Of a DNA stretch of 64,000 nucleotides, positions 47,084 to 59,470 are shown one piece after another. A program made the translations under genes and the position numbers. How positions within the stretch are numbered: the first letter of the stretch is position 1; every line of letters starts with the position of its first letter. The stretch comes from Nocardia lijiangensis NBRC 108240 (GTDB lineage: Bacteria; Actinomycetota; Actinomycetes; Mycobacteriales; Mycobacteriaceae). A model generated the notes under the pieces. The model saw only the letters and a list, made by a program, of their open reading frames with translations. It had not been told where the DNA came from and searched no databases. The stretch lies in NCBI RefSeq assembly GCF_001613045.1, contig NZ_BDBP01000004.1:62001-126000 (forward strand), in the 5' to 3' direction.

Positions 47084-47920
47084 ATGGCAATTCGCAAGTA
47101 CAAGCCGACAACGCCGGGCCGCCGTGGCTCCAGCGTCTCGGACTTCGCCGAGATCACCCGGTCCACCCCGGAGAAGTCGCTGCTTCGTCCGCTGACCAAG
47201 ACCGGTGGTCGTAACGCGCACGGCCGCATCACCACTCGTCACCGCGGTGGCGGGCACAAGCGGGCGTACCGTCTCATCGACTTCCGTCGCCTGGACAAGG
47301 ACGGCATCCCCGCCAAGGTCGCGCACATCGAGTACGACCCGAACCGGACCGCCAACATCGCGCTGCTCCACTACGTGGACGGCGAGAAGCGCTACATCAT
47401 CGCGCCGAAGGGTATCCAGCAGGGCACCCCGATCGAGTCCGGCCCGACGGCCGACATCAAGCCGGGCAACAACCTGCCGCTGCGCAACATCCCGACCGGT
47501 ACCACCATCCATGCGGTGGAGCTGCGTCCGGGCGGCGGCGCCAAGCTGGCCCGTTCCGCGGGCATGAGCATCCAGCTGCTCGGTAAGGAAGGCCCCTACG
47601 CCACGCTGCGTATGCCCTCCGGTGAAATCCGTCGCGTCGACGTGCGCTGCCGCGCCACCGTCGGCGAGGTCGGCAACGCCGAGCAGTCGAACATCAACTG
47701 GGGCAAGGCCGGCCGTATGCGCTGGAAGGGCCGTCGCCCCACGGTCCGTGGTGTCGTCATGAACCCCGTCGACCACCCGCACGGTGGTGGTGAGGGCAAG
47801 ACCTCCGGTGGTCGCCACCCGGTCTCGCCGTGGGGTCAGCCGGAAGGCCGCACCCGTAAGCCCAACCGTCCGAGCGACAAGCTCATCGTCCGCCGTCGCA
47901 AGACCGGCAAGAAGCGCTGA
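47084..47920 (+). CDS. rplB: 50S ribosomal protein L2
   Basis: A 278-residue protein required for subunit association and peptidyl transferase activity. Conserved features are [17 protein letters not shown] near the N-terminus and [15 protein letters not shown] containing the essential histidine near the C-terminus. It lies 33 bp after rplW with AGAGAAG upstream of the ATG. Confidence 0.99.
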   Translation: MAIRKYKPTTPGRRGSSVSDFAEITRSTPEKSLLRPLTKTGGRNAHGRITTRHRGGGHKRAYRLIDFRRLDKDGIPAKVAHIEYDPNRTANIALLHYVDGEKRYIIAPKGIQQGTPIESGPTADIKPGNNLPLRNIPTGTTIHAVELRPGGGAKLARSAGMSIQLLGKEGPYATLRMPSGEIRRVDVRCRATVGEVGNAEQSNINWGKAGRMRWKGRRPTVRGVVMNPVDHPHGGGEGKTSGGRHPVSPWGQPEGRTRKPNRPSDKLIVRRRKTGKKR

Positions 47921-47935
47921 AGGAGGAGGTAAGAA

Positions 47936-48217
47936 ATGCCACGCAGCCTCAAGAAGGGCCCGTTCGTCGACGACCACCTCCTCGCGAAGGTGGACGTGCA
48001 GAACGAGAAGGGCACGAAGCAGGTCATCAAGACCTGGTCGCGTCGTTCGACCATCATCCCGGATTTCATCGGGCACACCTTTGCGGTGCACGACGGCCGC
48101 AAGCACGTCCCGGTGTTCGTCTCGGAGTCCATGGTCGGACACAAGCTCGGTGAGTTCGCGCCGACCAGGACGTTCAAGAGCCACGTCAAGGAAGACCGGA
48201 AGAGCAAGCGGCGATGA
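47936..48217 (+). CDS. rpsS: 30S ribosomal protein S19
   Basis: A 93-residue protein of the 30S head that contacts S13 and t[18 protein letters not shown] and the central [20 protein letters not shown] are diagnostic. GGAGGAGG lies just upstream of the start. It overlaps rplV by ATGA. Confidence 0.99.
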   Translation: MPRSLKKGPFVDDHLLAKVDVQNEKGTKQVIKTWSRRSTIIPDFIGHTFAVHDGRKHVPVFVSESMVGHKLGEFAPTRTFKSHVKEDRKSKRR

Positions 48218-48612
48218 CGACTGAGACTCAGAACCCCACTGCCCGGGCGACCGCCAAGCACGTGCGCGTCACCCCGATGAAGGCTCGCCGCGTCGTGGAC
48301 CTGGTCCGCGGCAAGCGAGTCGAGGACGCTCTCGCGATCCTGAAGTTCGCGCCGCAGGCCGCGAGCGAGCCGGTCGCGAAGGTCGTCGCCAGCGCTGCGG
48401 CGAACGCCGAGAACAACCTCGGTCTGAACCCGGCCACGCTGGTGATCTCGACGGCCTACGTCGACGAGGGCGCCACCATGAAGCGTTTCCAGCCGCGGGC
48501 CCAGGGCCGCGCATTCCGGATCCGCAAGCGCACCAGCCACATCACCATCGAGGTCGAGAGCGTGCCCACCGCCGGTGCTGCTCGCAGCCGCCGGAAGGGA
48601 GGGGCAAAGTAA
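48214..48612 (+). CDS. rplV: 50S ribosomal protein L22
   Basis: A 132-residue protein lining the exit tunnel. [22 protein letters not shown] and the C-terminal [18 protein letters not shown] blocks are conserved; the latter precedes the tunnel beta-hairpin region. It has a short basic C-terminal tail and abuts rpsC directly. Confidence 0.98.
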   Translation: MTTETQNPTARATAKHVRVTPMKARRVVDLVRGKRVEDALAILKFAPQAASEPVAKVVASAAANAENNLGLNPATLVISTAYVDEGATMKRFQPRAQGRAFRIRKRTSHITIEVESVPTAGAARSRRKGGAK

Positions 48613-49416
<804 letters not shown>

Positions 49417-49419
49417 CGC

Positions 49420-49836
49420 ATGCTGATGCCTCGCAAGGTCAAGCACCGCAAGCAGCACCACCCGGGTCGCTCGGGTATGGCCAAGGGCGGCACGTCGGTG
49501 GCCTTCGGTGACTTCGGTATCCAGGCTCTAGAGCCTGCCTACGTCACCAACCGGCAGATCGAGTCGGCGCGTATCGCGATGACTCGCCACATCCGCCGTG
49601 GCGGCAAGATCTGGATCAACATCTACCCGGATCGCCCGCTGACCAAGAAGCCCGCCGAGACCCGCATGGGTTCCGGTAAGGGTTCGCCGGAGTGGTGGAT
49701 CGCGAACGTCAAGCCCGGCCGCGTGATGTTCGAAATGTCTTACCCGAACGAGGAGATCGCTCGCGAGGCGCTGCGCCGCGCGATGCACAAGCTCCCGATG
49801 AAGTGCAGGATCGTGACCAGGGAGGAGCAGTTCTGA
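49420..49836 (+). CDS. rplP: 50S ribosomal protein L16
   Basis: A 138-residue protein near the A-site t[36 protein letters not shown] and the [11 protein letters not shown] block are diagnostic. It lies three bases after rpsC, and its stop overlaps the rpmC start by one base. Confidence 0.99.
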   Translation: MLMPRKVKHRKQHHPGRSGMAKGGTSVAFGDFGIQALEPAYVTNRQIESARIAMTRHIRRGGKIWINIYPDRPLTKKPAETRMGSGKGSPEWWIANVKPGRVMFEMSYPNEEIAREALRRAMHKLPMKCRIVTREEQF

Positions 49837-50075
49837 TGGCAACCGGTACACCGGCCGCAGAGCTCCGCGAGCTCACCGAAGAGGAACTCGTCTCCCGCCT
49901 GCGTGAGTCGAAGGAAGAGCTGTTCAACCTGCGCTTCCAGATGGCGACGGGTCAGCTGGACAACAACCGTCGTCTGCGCGTCGTTCGTCACGAGATCGCG
50001 CGCATCTACACGGTCATGCGTGAGCGTGAGCTCGGTCTGGCCACCGGACCCGCTGGCAAGGGAGATGCGGCATGA
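49836..50075 (+). CDS. rpmC: 50S ribosomal protein L29
   Basis: A 79-residue two-helix protein next to L23 at the tunnel exit. [20 protein letters not shown] and [15 protein letters not shown] are conserved. The ATG overlaps the rplP stop (TGATG) and the end overlaps rpsQ by ATGA, so it is translationally coupled on both sides. Confidence 0.98.
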   Translation: MATGTPAAELRELTEEELVSRLRESKEELFNLRFQMATGQLDNNRRLRVVRHEIARIYTVMRERELGLATGPAGKGDAA

Positions 50076-50344
50076 GCGAAAAAGTGGAAGGGCAGCGCAA
50101 CAGCCGCAAGGTTCGCAGCGGCTACGTTGTCTCGGACAAGATGAACAAGACGATCGTCGTCGAGCTGGAAGACCGTCACCGGCACCCGCTCTACGGCAAG
50201 ATCATCCGCACCACCTCCAAGGTGAAGGCGCACGACGAGAACGAGATCGCCGGCATCGGCGACCGCGTTCAGCTGATGGAGACCCGCCCGCTGTCGGCCA
50301 CCAAGCGCTGGCGTCTGGTCGAGGTCCTGGAGAAGGCGAAGTAA
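50072..50344 (+). CDS. rpsQ: 30S ribosomal protein S17
   Basis: A 90-residue OB-fold protein that binds 16S r[20 protein letters not shown] and [19 protein letters not shown] are conserved. It is the last gene of this cluster; a strong hairpin follows 24 bp after the stop, so rplN and later ribosomal genes are not cotranscribed here. Confidence 0.98.
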   Translation: MSEKVEGQRNSRKVRSGYVVSDKMNKTIVVELEDRHRHPLYGKIIRTTSKVKAHDENEIAGIGDRVQLMETRPLSATKRWRLVEVLEKAK

Positions 50345-50368
50345 TTCCCCGCTCCACGGCGTGAACCT

Positions 50369-50405
50369 CGAAGGCCCGCTTCCCATTCCGGGAAGCGGGC
50401 CTTCG
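50369..50405 (+). terminator. S10 operon terminator hairpin
   Basis: A perfect 16-bp stem (CGAAGGCCCGCTTCCC paired with its complement at 50390-50405) and five-base loop follow rpsQ. No long T-tract follows, as is common in actinobacteria. The remaining 245 bp to the next gene contain nothing recognisable. Confidence 0.85.
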
Positions 50406-50650
50406 CCGTTCCCGGGGTGCCGGGCCGAGCGCTCCGTCGTCGACTGACGAGCCGTTACTCAGCGATGAGGAGACTTTCGACCTGGGCGGATCTACGGGCT
50501 GAACCCGCCTGGAGTCCGATCGCCGCGGGTAACGTACTCGATGAGCGGTCGCGGTGGACGAAGCGGCGGGGAAGCCGGGTCTGCTGTCTACCGATCGGCG
50601 GTGGCCGAACTGCGCGCCGATGTGGGGCCGCGCCAGTTCGGAGGGGTGCG

Positions 50651-51445
50651 ATGGGATTCGAGCGGGTGTCGCGGGCGGAGTTGCGTGAGCAGTTGGTGCG
50701 CAGCGGGATCGCCGGGGAGGTGGCGACGCCGCGGGAGGGGAATCTGCGGCATTACGGGCGGATGGTGGCCAAGGATCCGCGGTATCAGTTCGGGTTGCGG
50801 CTGCGGGATTGGTCGTTCGACGAGACGTTGGCGATGATGGCGCGGTTGTGCGGGGTCGATCCGAATCCGGAGCGCACCAGGGGCGTCGACACCATCGATC
50901 CGGATCTCACGATCGACGCACTCGACGCGATGGGGGAGCGTCTCGGCGCCGCGGCCGCCGACGGCGCGACCGTGTTGCTGGCGACCGGGCATCCGGAGAC
51001 GCTGCTCGGTGTCTACCGGGCGATCGAGGATGCGCTGCGCGCCGCCGGGTGCGCCGTGCTCACGCCTGCGGCGGGCTGGTCGTACGAATCCCGGCTCTGG
51101 GAGCCCTCCCCGTATCGCGAAATCGCTTACGCCTCGGGCGTCGCCGCGCTGGTCGGTGCGGACGGAAGGTGGCGGCACACGCACGATCCCGAGCCGATGC
51201 GTGCCGCGCTCGCGCACCTCGACGGTGAACTCCCGCGTCTGGTCGTCGCCGACCACGGCTGGGCGGGTGCTGCGGGTGAGGCGGGTATAGAAACCGTTGG
51301 CTTCGGCGACTGCAACGATCCTGCGCTCTTCGCCGGATACGACGAGGGCAAGATCGCCGTCGCCGTCCCACTCGACGACGGCCTCGAACCCGGCCTCTAC
51401 GAGCCGCTGACCGAATACCTCCTGCGCCGCGCGCAACTCGCCTAG
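50651..51445 (+). CDS. Conserved actinobacterial phosphatase-like protein
   Basis: A 264-residue soluble protein resembling an actinobacterial family annotated as predicted phosphatase. Notable blocks are SRAELREQLVRSGIAGEVATPREGNLRHY (two parts), GVDTIDPDLT, LLATGHPETLLGVYRA, LVVADHGWAGAAG and the C-terminal IAVAVPLDDG. There is no signal peptide or membrane segment. ATG at 50651 is preferred because GGAGGGG sits just upstream. It stands alone between the ribosomal operon terminator and a small stem-loop. The reaction is known only by family name and the substrate is unknown. Confidence 0.72.
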   Translation: MGFERVSRAELREQLVRSGIAGEVATPREGNLRHYGRMVAKDPRYQFGLRLRDWSFDETLAMMARLCGVDPNPERTRGVDTIDPDLTIDALDAMGERLGAAAADGATVLLATGHPETLLGVYRAIEDALRAAGCAVLTPAAGWSYESRLWEPSPYREIAYASGVAALVGADGRWRHTHDPEPMRAALAHLDGELPRLVVADHGWAGAAGEAGIETVGFGDCNDPALFAGYDEGKIAVAVPLDDGLEPGLYEPLTEYLLRRAQLA

Positions 51446-51461
51446 CCCCGCGAGCGCGCTT

Positions 51462-51481
51462 CGCTATCGATCCTGATAGCG
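51462..51481 (+). terminator. Stem-loop after the phosphatase-like gene
   Basis: CGCTATC and GATAGCG pair perfectly around a six-base loop, 17 bp after the stop codon, followed by CCCCTCTTG. Confidence 0.55.
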
Positions 51482-51493
51482 CCCCTCTTGCGT

Positions 51494-51503
51494 TATACGT
51501 ATA
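51494..51503. promoter_or_regulatory. AT-rich promoter island with a TATACGTATA palindrome
   Basis: TATACGTATA is a perfect 10-bp palindrome inside an unusually A/T-rich stretch (51491-51516) about 155 bp before the EXLDI gene. A promoter with an overlapping operator is likely. Confidence 0.45.
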
Positions 51504-51656
51504 CATCTACTTATAGTGTGTCGAGACCGAGTGACGGACAACGCGCACGACGTCATCCACAACCGCACAGCGCCCGGCTACGACGGATCGAATGAGGGAT
51601 CCGCCGCTAGTTGACCCATGCCTGCATGCGCATCCACGAATGAAAACGGGGACATC

Positions 51657-52118
51657 ATGACCAACGACCAGCACCAATCCGATGCACCGCCCGCGGGTGC
51701 TCCCATCGACATCCACAAGGCCGGCGATTTCCAGGAAGTCGACGATTTCCCGGAGATCGTGCTGAAGGCCGGTCCCGGCGGCGGCCGCACCCAGCGCTTC
51801 CACGGGCGTCGGCTCATCGAGGCGCGCCAGGTCACCAAGGACGGTATCGAGGTGGTGCGCGTCTATCGGAGCCGTAAAGGCAAATACGTGGTGCAGCGCC
51901 AGTTTTCGGAATGGTCCGACTTCGCGGTGTTCACCGACTTCACCCAGGACTGGAGGAACTGGCGCAACATGATCAATATCGGCAACCAGGACTGGGGCGA
52001 TTTCACGGTCACCGTGGTGGATTCGGTCGAGGAAATGCGAGATCTGGTGCCCGCGAAGGTTTACCGCACCATCGCCGACATCGCCCAGCACGGCACCTCC
52101 CAAGACCTCGACATCTGA
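51657..52118 (+). CDS. EXLDI family protein
   Basis: A 153-residue soluble protein of the EXLDI family, named for its C-terminal motif; here the last residues read SQDLDI. The middle is rich in aromatic residues (FSEWSDFAVFTDFTQDWRNWRNMIN). The molecular function is not established. The ATG at 51657 has CGGGGA upstream; an in-frame ATG at 51618 is less well placed. The MMPL transporter gene starts 29 bp after the stop, so the two probably form an operon driven from the AT-rich island upstream. Confidence 0.75.
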   Translation: MTNDQHQSDAPPAGAPIDIHKAGDFQEVDDFPEIVLKAGPGGGRTQRFHGRRLIEARQVTKDGIEVVRVYRSRKGKYVVQRQFSEWSDFAVFTDFTQDWRNWRNMINIGNQDWGDFTVTVVDSVEEMRDLVPAKVYRTIADIAQHGTSQDLDI

Positions 52119-52147
52119 GCCGATCCCGGCCAACGAAAGGAACGTCC

Positions 52148-54364
52148 ATGTTCGGTCGCCTCGGGCGACTCGTCGTCCACCACCCGTGGAAAGTGATCGG
52201 CTTGTGGCTGCTCGCCGCCATCGCGGTGGTTGCTTCCGCCCCCGAATTCACCTCGACCACCGATCAATCCAGCTTCCTGCCATCGCATTACGAGTCGATC
52301 GAAGCGATGAAACTGCAGGAGAAGGCGTTTCCGCAGAATGCGGCGCCCGCGGCGCTGATCGTCTTCGCTCGCGAGGACGGCGCGGCGCTCACCGAGAACG
52401 ACTCGGCCGCGGTGACCGCCGCGGCGGCGGCGCTCGGCGGCCAGAACGTCAAGGGTGTCACCGGAATTCAGGCAACGCCGCCCTCGGAGAACCGGCTGAT
52501 CCAGGTCATCGCGGTGCAGATGACCAAGGTCACCAACGCCTCCGACAAGACCCAGGGCGACGCGGTGAAGAGCCTCCGTGACAGCCTGAAGGAGCAGGTG
52601 CGCGACACCGACCTGAAGGCGGGCATCACCGGCGCCGCCGCCCAGACCCTGGATCAGACCGAGTCCGGTGAAAAGGGCATGGCCATCGTCGGCGCGGCGA
52701 CCATCGTGCTGATCCTGGCGCTGCTCCTGATCATCTTCCGCAGCCCCGTGATCGCGCTGCTTCCTGTGGTCGTGATCGGCGGCATCTCCAGCATGGTCGG
52801 CAGCCTGATCGCCATGGTCGCCAAGGCTTTCGACCTGGAGATGGACGCCTCGATCAACTCCATGCTGGTGGTCGTACTGTTCGGCGTCGGCACCGACTAC
52901 ATCCTGTTCCTGATGTTCCGGTACCGGGAACGTCTGCGCGCGGGTGAGGATCCCAAGACCGCGATGGTCAGCGCCGTCACCCGCGTCGGCGAGGCCATCA
53001 CCTCGGCGGCCGGTGCGGTGATCATCGCCTTCATGGCGCTGACGCTCTCCAGCCTCGGCATGTTCCGTTCGCTCGGGCCCGCGCTGGCGATCGCGGTCGC
53101 GGTGACGCTGGTGGCGGGTCTCACCCTGGTGCCTGCGATCGTCTCGCTGCTCGGGACCAAGGTGTTCTGGCCGTCCAAGGCGTGGCAGGTGGAGCCGAAG
53201 GGCGCGCGGTTCGCCGCGATCGGCGCGGCGATGGGTAAGCGGCCCGGCGTGTTCGCCGTCGTCTCCGGTGGTGTGCTGGTGGCGTTGAGCGTCTTCGCCA
53301 TCGGGTTCAACCCCACCTTCGACATCGGCGCGGGCTCGACCTCCGACGCGTCCGAATCCGTTGTCTACAACAAGGAATTGCTGAAGGGCATGCCCGCGGG
53401 CGCGACCCAGCCGTCGGATGTGCTGCTGCACGCGTCGGAGGGGCAGTTGAATCCCGATCAGCTGCAGGGGTATCGCGCGGCGCTGGCCCAGGTTACCGGG
53501 GTGGGCGCGGTCGGCGAGCCGATGGTGTCGGCCGACGGAACCATCGCGAACTTCCAGGTGACCCTCGCCGACGCGCCGGAATCCGACGCCGCGCTGGACA
53601 CGGTCCGCGGCCCGTTGCGCACGGCGGCGCACGACGCGGCACCCGCGGGCACGACGGCGGCGGTCGGCGGAATCACCGCGGTGTACGTCGACTTCCAGGA
53701 CGCGATGAACCGCGACTACGCGATCGTGTTCCCCGTGGCGGCGCTGCTGATCATGCTCGTGCTCGCCCTGCTGCTGCGCAGCCTGGTCGCGCCGTGGTAC
53801 CTGATGGCCTCGGTCTTCCTCGGCTTCGCCGCGACCCTCGGTGCCACGGTGCTGGTCTTCCAGAACATCCAGGGAGACTCCGGCGTGATCTTCACGCTGC
53901 CGGTCATCATGTACCTGTTCGTGGTCGCGCTCGGCACCGACTACAACATCCTGATGATCGCCCGGTTGCGCGAGGAAACCCGCGAGGGCCGCGACCCGCG
54001 GACGGCGGCGGCGCTGAGCGTCCGGCACACGGGACCGACGGTCGCCGCGGCGGGCGTCATCCTGGCGGGCACCTTCGCCTCGATGATGCTGGCGGGCAAC
54101 AGCATGCTCTCCCAGATGGGCTTCGCGATCTCGGTCGGCATCGCCATCGCCGCCTTCATCATGGCGATGTTCTTCACCCCGGCGATCACCGCTCTTCTCG
54201 GCCACCGCGCCTGGTGGCCGGGGCACGGCGATCGCGGCTCGAAGCCAGCTGAAAGCGTTTCGGGCAGGCCGGAGTACGAGTACGCGACGTACACGACCTC
54301 GGCCGATGCCACGCAGGTGCAGGCCGTCCGTGACCGTTCGACCACGGGGTACTGGCAGGGCTGA
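52148..54364 (+). CDS. MMPL/RND family transporter
   Basis: A 738-residue membrane transporter of the MMPL family, which moves lipids or drugs across the inner membrane using the proton gradient. It has the usual duplicated layout: one N-terminal membrane helix, a large extracytoplasmic domain, a helix bundle, then a second domain and bundle. The paired motifs GTDYILFL (near residue 247) and GTDYNILMIAR (near 596) are the MMPL proton-relay signatures. GGVISSM-like and SAAGAVIIAFMALTLS segments are also typical. AAAGGA lies upstream of the ATG. The cytoplasmic tail of about 45 residues is Tyr/Thr/Ser-rich. The substrate is unknown. Confidence 0.93.
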   Translation: MFGRLGRLVVHHPWKVIGLWLLAAIAVVASAPEFTSTTDQSSFLPSHYESIEAMKLQEKAFPQNAAPAALIVFAREDGAALTENDSAAVTAAAAALGGQNVKGVTGIQATPPSENRLIQVIAVQMTKVTNASDKTQGDAVKSLRDSLKEQVRDTDLKAGITGAAAQTLDQTESGEKGMAIVGAATIVLILALLLIIFRSPVIALLPVVVIGGISSMVGSLIAMVAKAFDLEMDASINSMLVVVLFGVGTDYILFLMFRYRERLRAGEDPKTAMVSAVTRVGEAITSAAGAVIIAFMALTLSSLGMFRSLGPALAIAVAVTLVAGLTLVPAIVSLLGTKVFWPSKAWQVEPKGARFAAIGAAMGKRPGVFAVVSGGVLVALSVFAIGFNPTFDIGAGSTSDASESVVYNKELLKGMPAGATQPSDVLLHASEGQLNPDQLQGYRAALAQVTGVGAVGEPMVSADGTIANFQVTLADAPESDAALDTVRGPLRTAAHDAAPAGTTAAVGGITAVYVDFQDAMNRDYAIVFPVAALLIMLVLALLLRSLVAPWYLMASVFLGFAATLGATVLVFQNIQGDSGVIFTLPVIMYLFVVALGTDYNILMIARLREETREGRDPRTAAALSVRHTGPTVAAAGVILAGTFASMMLAGNSMLSQMGFAISVGIAIAAFIMAMFFTPAITALLGHRAWWPGHGDRGSKPAESVSGRPEYEYATYTTSADATQVQAVRDRSTTGYWQG

Positions 54365-54373
54365 CCCACGATC

Positions 54374-54416
54374 CGAAAGGCTGTTCGTCGAAACTTCTCG
54401 GCGAACAGCCCTTTCG
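54374..54416. terminator. Bidirectional hairpin between MMPL and the convergent gene
   Basis: CGAAAGGCTGTTCG and CGAACAGCCCTTTCG pair with one bulged base. The hairpin lies between two convergent genes, 10 bp after the MMPL stop. Confidence 0.7.
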
Positions 54417-54456
54417 GCGTTTCGGCCGCGAACGCGGCGGATTGTCGTGGATCGTG

Positions 54457-55053
54457 TCAGGCGCGGATGGCGGCGGCGTAGCCGAGGGCCTCGAAACCGC
54501 AGCGGAGCTGATCGAGCCATTCGGGATGATCGCGCAGTTCGGCGGGGATGCGGAACTCGATCTTCTTCTTCCGATTGTCTTCGTAGGTCTGCTGCACGAG
54601 GACGTTCAGGGTGGTGCGCTCGCCCGGCTCCGTGGGATGGGGCGCATTGACGGTGAAGACCCAGCGGTTGTCACGGCGCAGCGCGAATACCGGTCGCGCG
54701 TTGGGAGATTGGAGTGTCGCGCGGACCGCGAAATCGCCCGCGCGGCCGACCAGCCGCCACTGGGCCTCGGCGCGGAAGTGGAACAACTCGGAGAACAGTT
54801 CCTTACGCAGTTCGATGTAGTGGTGCGCGGTGGCTATGACGTCGGAGGTGTCATCCGCGACATCCAGTTGCGAGTCGGCGTGGCGGATGAGTGAGCGCTG
54901 GCTCTCGAGCCGCTCGCGGATCCAGGGTTGCAGCAATGGCCGGAAAATGTGATCGCCCCAGACCGATTCGGTCTTCTCGACCGCGAACAATGCCGCGTCG
55001 ATCAGGCGCTCGTACTCCTCCCAGAGGTTCATCGCCCCGCTCTTGTCGCTCAC
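54457..55053 (-). CDS. Unrecognised conserved-looking soluble protein
   Basis: A 198-residue protein that I do not recognise. It has no signal peptide or membrane segment. The N-terminal half is likely helical (LWEEYERLIDAALFAVEKTESVWGD in parts; LLQPWIRERLESQRSLI). The second half looks beta-rich (WRLVGRAGDFAVRATL, ARPVFALRRDNRWVFTVN), then LRDHPEWLDQLRCGFEALGY. The GTG start at 55053 is supported by GGAGG six bases upstream. It is followed by a shared hairpin and lies downstream of the DUF2637-like gene on the same strand, 80 bp away, so they may be cotranscribed. Confidence 0.75.
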   Translation of the reverse strand: MSDKSGAMNLWEEYERLIDAALFAVEKTESVWGDHIFRPLLQPWIRERLESQRSLIRHADSQLDVADDTSDVIATAHHYIELRKELFSELFHFRAEAQWRLVGRAGDFAVRATLQSPNARPVFALRRDNRWVFTVNAPHPTEPGERTTLNVLVQQTYEDNRKKKIEFRIPAELRDHPEWLDQLRCGFEALGYAAAIRA

Positions 55054-55133
55054 GAAATCCTCCGCGCCCGCTATCGAGAACCCATGCTATGTCGTGGCAT
55101 GCGACCGCGCAGGCCTCGCTGCGCGGCAACGGT

Positions 55134-57371
<2,238 letters not shown>

Positions 57372-57546
57372 CGCGAGCCTTCCCTGGAGCCGATATCGGG
57401 CCGATTTCTCGGCGTCGACAAGTGTGCTCGAACATATGTGTGAACGCGATGAGACTAAACCGGCGGCCCGCCGCGGTCAATGCGAACGGCGGCAGTGTTC
57501 GGGGCGCCGCGCGTCGGCGCAGGTAGCGCTGGTCGTTCGGGCGAGA

Positions 57547-57942
57547 TCAAGCGTCCTTATGGCACACGGCCTCCAGCAGCACGCCGTCGTACCCGATCCA
57601 GAAGGTCGCGAAATAGGGCGGCGGATACTCCGGGAATTCGCGTGGCGGATGGACTATTTCGTCGCCGCGTGAGTCCGCCCATGTATGCACCGCGTCGACG
57701 TCGGCGCGCGTTCGCATCATGAAGGCGAGGTGTTGCAGACCCGGTTTCGCGCGCGAATATCCCGGCTGTTCGGCCGGATAGAAGAACAGGTAGGCGCCGA
57801 CTTTGCCGCGGGCGGGCCGGTAGGCGAACTGGCTGTCGTCCAGCAGGAATGGCTCGTAGCCGACGAGCGGCATCATTTCATCGTAATACGCCCGCGCTGC
57901 GGCGAGATCCGTGACGTTGATGCCGAGATGTCCGAGAGGCAC
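57547..57942 (-). CDS. VOC / glyoxalase family protein
   Basis: A 131-residue single-domain vicinal-oxygen-chelate protein. LGHLGINVTDLAAARAYYDEM is the typical first beta-alpha-beta unit, HLAFMMRTRADVDAVH carries a metal-ligand-type histidine, and WIGYDGVLLEAV ends with the expected Glu. It may bind a metal and act on or sequester a small molecule; the substrate is unknown. The length is normal. Neighbours give no functional clue. Confidence 0.85.
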   Translation of the reverse strand: MPLGHLGINVTDLAAARAYYDEMMPLVGYEPFLLDDSQFAYRPARGKVGAYLFFYPAEQPGYSRAKPGLQHLAFMMRTRADVDAVHTWADSRGDEIVHPPREFPEYPPPYFATFWIGYDGVLLEAVCHKDA

Positions 57943-58011
57943 GACTCGAACCTATAGCCGCGCCCCGGGACTAGGAAGGATGCTTGACGCGCCAAGCGAC
58001 GCGACCCGGCG

Positions 58012-58812
58012 CTAGGCGAGCGTCGTCTGCCAGACGACGGCGGCGGCGAGTGCGCCCGCGCCGTTGACCGACCAGTGCAGGGCGATGGGGGCGAGCAGGC
58101 TTCCGCTGCGGCGGCGCAGCCAGGTGAAGACCACGCCCGCGGCGGCGGTCGCGGCGACCGCGAGCAGGATGCCGATGATTTGCCCGACGAGGCCGCCGCC
58201 GAGGAATCCGGTGAGCCCGCGGTTATTGGTGGTGAGGCCGAAGGAGGACGCGATGTGCCAGAGGCCGAAGAGCAGCGAACCCGCAGCGAACACCCCACGC
58301 GCGCCGTAGACACGATCCAGGGTTCCGTGCAGCACGCCGCGGAAGGCCAGTTCCTCGGGGATGACGGTTTGTAGCGGGATGACGATCATCGAGGCGATGA
58401 GCGCGCCGGAGATGGTCGCGTATCGGTCGGCGAGGAAGAACGGGCGCGTCGCAGGCAGCAGCGCCCCGATGGCCACGGCCGTGAGCACGATGCCGACCGC
58501 GGCCAGCGCGTACAGCGATCCGCGCCGCCAGTGCCTGGGGGAGAGCCCGAGTTCGGCCCAGCCGAGCCCGCGCCTGCGCACCAGAACCAGCAGGACGACG
58601 GCGGCGATGGGGACCGTGACGATGTTGGCCCACGCGGTGGTGAAGTGCGCGATCAGGTTGGTGCCCGCCAGGACGACGATCACGACCGCCACATCGATAT
58701 AGGCGTGGAGTTTGCCGCGGGCCGGGGTCGCTTCCTCGAGGTCCGTTCGAAACACCCGGCCCAGTGTACGGTCCGGCCCGCGCGCCCCGCCGCCGGTTGA
58801 GTGCCTGATCAC
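58012..58812 (-). CDS. CPBP family intramembrane metalloprotease
   Basis: A polytopic membrane protein of 266 residues of the CPBP (Rce1-like) family. All three catalytic motifs are present: EELAFRG (EExxxR), FGLWH (FxxxH) and HWSVN (HxxxN). About seven hydrophobic segments surround them. The GTG start at 58812 has no clear ribosome-binding site; a GTG at 58755 (VFRTDLEEA) is an alternative. In some bacteria such proteins process prenylated peptides or give bacteriocin self-immunity; no peptide partner is evident here. It is divergent from a secreted small protein across a perfect palindrome. Confidence 0.88.
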   Translation of the reverse strand: MIRHSTGGGARGPDRTLGRVFRTDLEEATPARGKLHAYIDVAVVIVVLAGTNLIAHFTTAWANIVTVPIAAVVLLVLVRRRGLGWAELGLSPRHWRRGSLYALAAVGIVLTAVAIGALLPATRPFFLADRYATISGALIASMIVIPLQTVIPEELAFRGVLHGTLDRVYGARGVFAAGSLLFGLWHIASSFGLTTNNRGLTGFLGGGLVGQIIGILLAVAATAAAGVVFTWLRRRSGSLLAPIALHWSVNGAGALAAAVVWQTTLA

Positions 58813-58869
58813 AGCTGTCGATTGCCCGCCGCGCGCGGGCTCGGCAGGCTATCCTGTGGACAATCTGAA

Positions 58870-58883
58870 TGAAACATGTTTCA
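58870..58883. promoter_or_regulatory. Perfect 14-bp palindrome between divergent CPBP and secreted-protein genes
   Basis: TGAAACATGTTTCA, followed by a T-run, is a perfect inverted repeat. It lies 57 bp from one start and 91 bp from the other, a typical dimeric-repressor site. The region is A/T-rich for this genome. Confidence 0.6.
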
Positions 58884-58974
58884 GTTTTTTCGCGAAACTG
58901 GCCCGTAGGGAACTGGACGGTCGCTACAGTCCGCTCATTCGCACCCGGTGTGCGTTTCGAAGAGGAGTTTCCGA

Positions 58975-59382
58975 ATGAGAAGAACCCAGAAGCGGATTGG
59001 TCGTCGGCTCGGCGTCGGCCTGACGACGCTGGCCGCGGCGGGTTGCGCGGCGGTACTGACCGCGCCCTACGCGTCCGCGACAGTCGACGATCTCAGCGTC
59101 TCGGCAGGCAACCTGCAAGCGGGTTGCACCTACCAGGTCACCGCGAAGGTGAACCACTGGTTCGAGGTCTGGTTCTACGACAACGCGCTGGTCATTCCTG
59201 GCAGCCCGGTCAAGCCCGTCAACGGCGTGGCGACCGTGCAGTGGAAGCCGAAGAAGTCGGGCACCCACACTCTGGCCGCGCTGCAGGGCCTGGCCTACGA
59301 GATCAAGGTGAACGTGGCCGAGCCCACCCTCACCGGCAGCGCCACCTGCGGCGCCGGACCTCTGGCTTGGATGGGGTCCTGA
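58975..59382 (+). CDS. Small secreted protein with an Ig-like fold
   Basis: A 135-residue exported protein. The N-terminus is basic (MRRTQKRIGRRLG), followed by VGLTTLAAAGCAAVL and a likely signal-peptidase site after APYASA. The mature part of about 100 residues is beta-rich (TYQVTAKVNHWFEVWFYDN, VATVQWKPKKSGTHTLAAL) with two cysteines that could form a disulfide bond. This pattern is common in nocardial secreted proteins of unknown function. The ATG is chosen for AAGAGGAG upstream; an in-frame GTG at 58948 is less likely. Confidence 0.8.
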   Translation: MRRTQKRIGRRLGVGLTTLAAAGCAAVLTAPYASATVDDLSVSAGNLQAGCTYQVTAKVNHWFEVWFYDNALVIPGSPVKPVNGVATVQWKPKKSGTHTLAALQGLAYEIKVNVAEPTLTGSATCGAGPLAWMGS

Positions 59383-59470
59383 CCGAGCTGCGCCCCGCGG
59401 TGTGAAGAGCCACCGTCGCGGGCGCTCGGGCCGGCCGGCTACCCCTGTTCCGCCGGCCGGCCCGCTTCCG

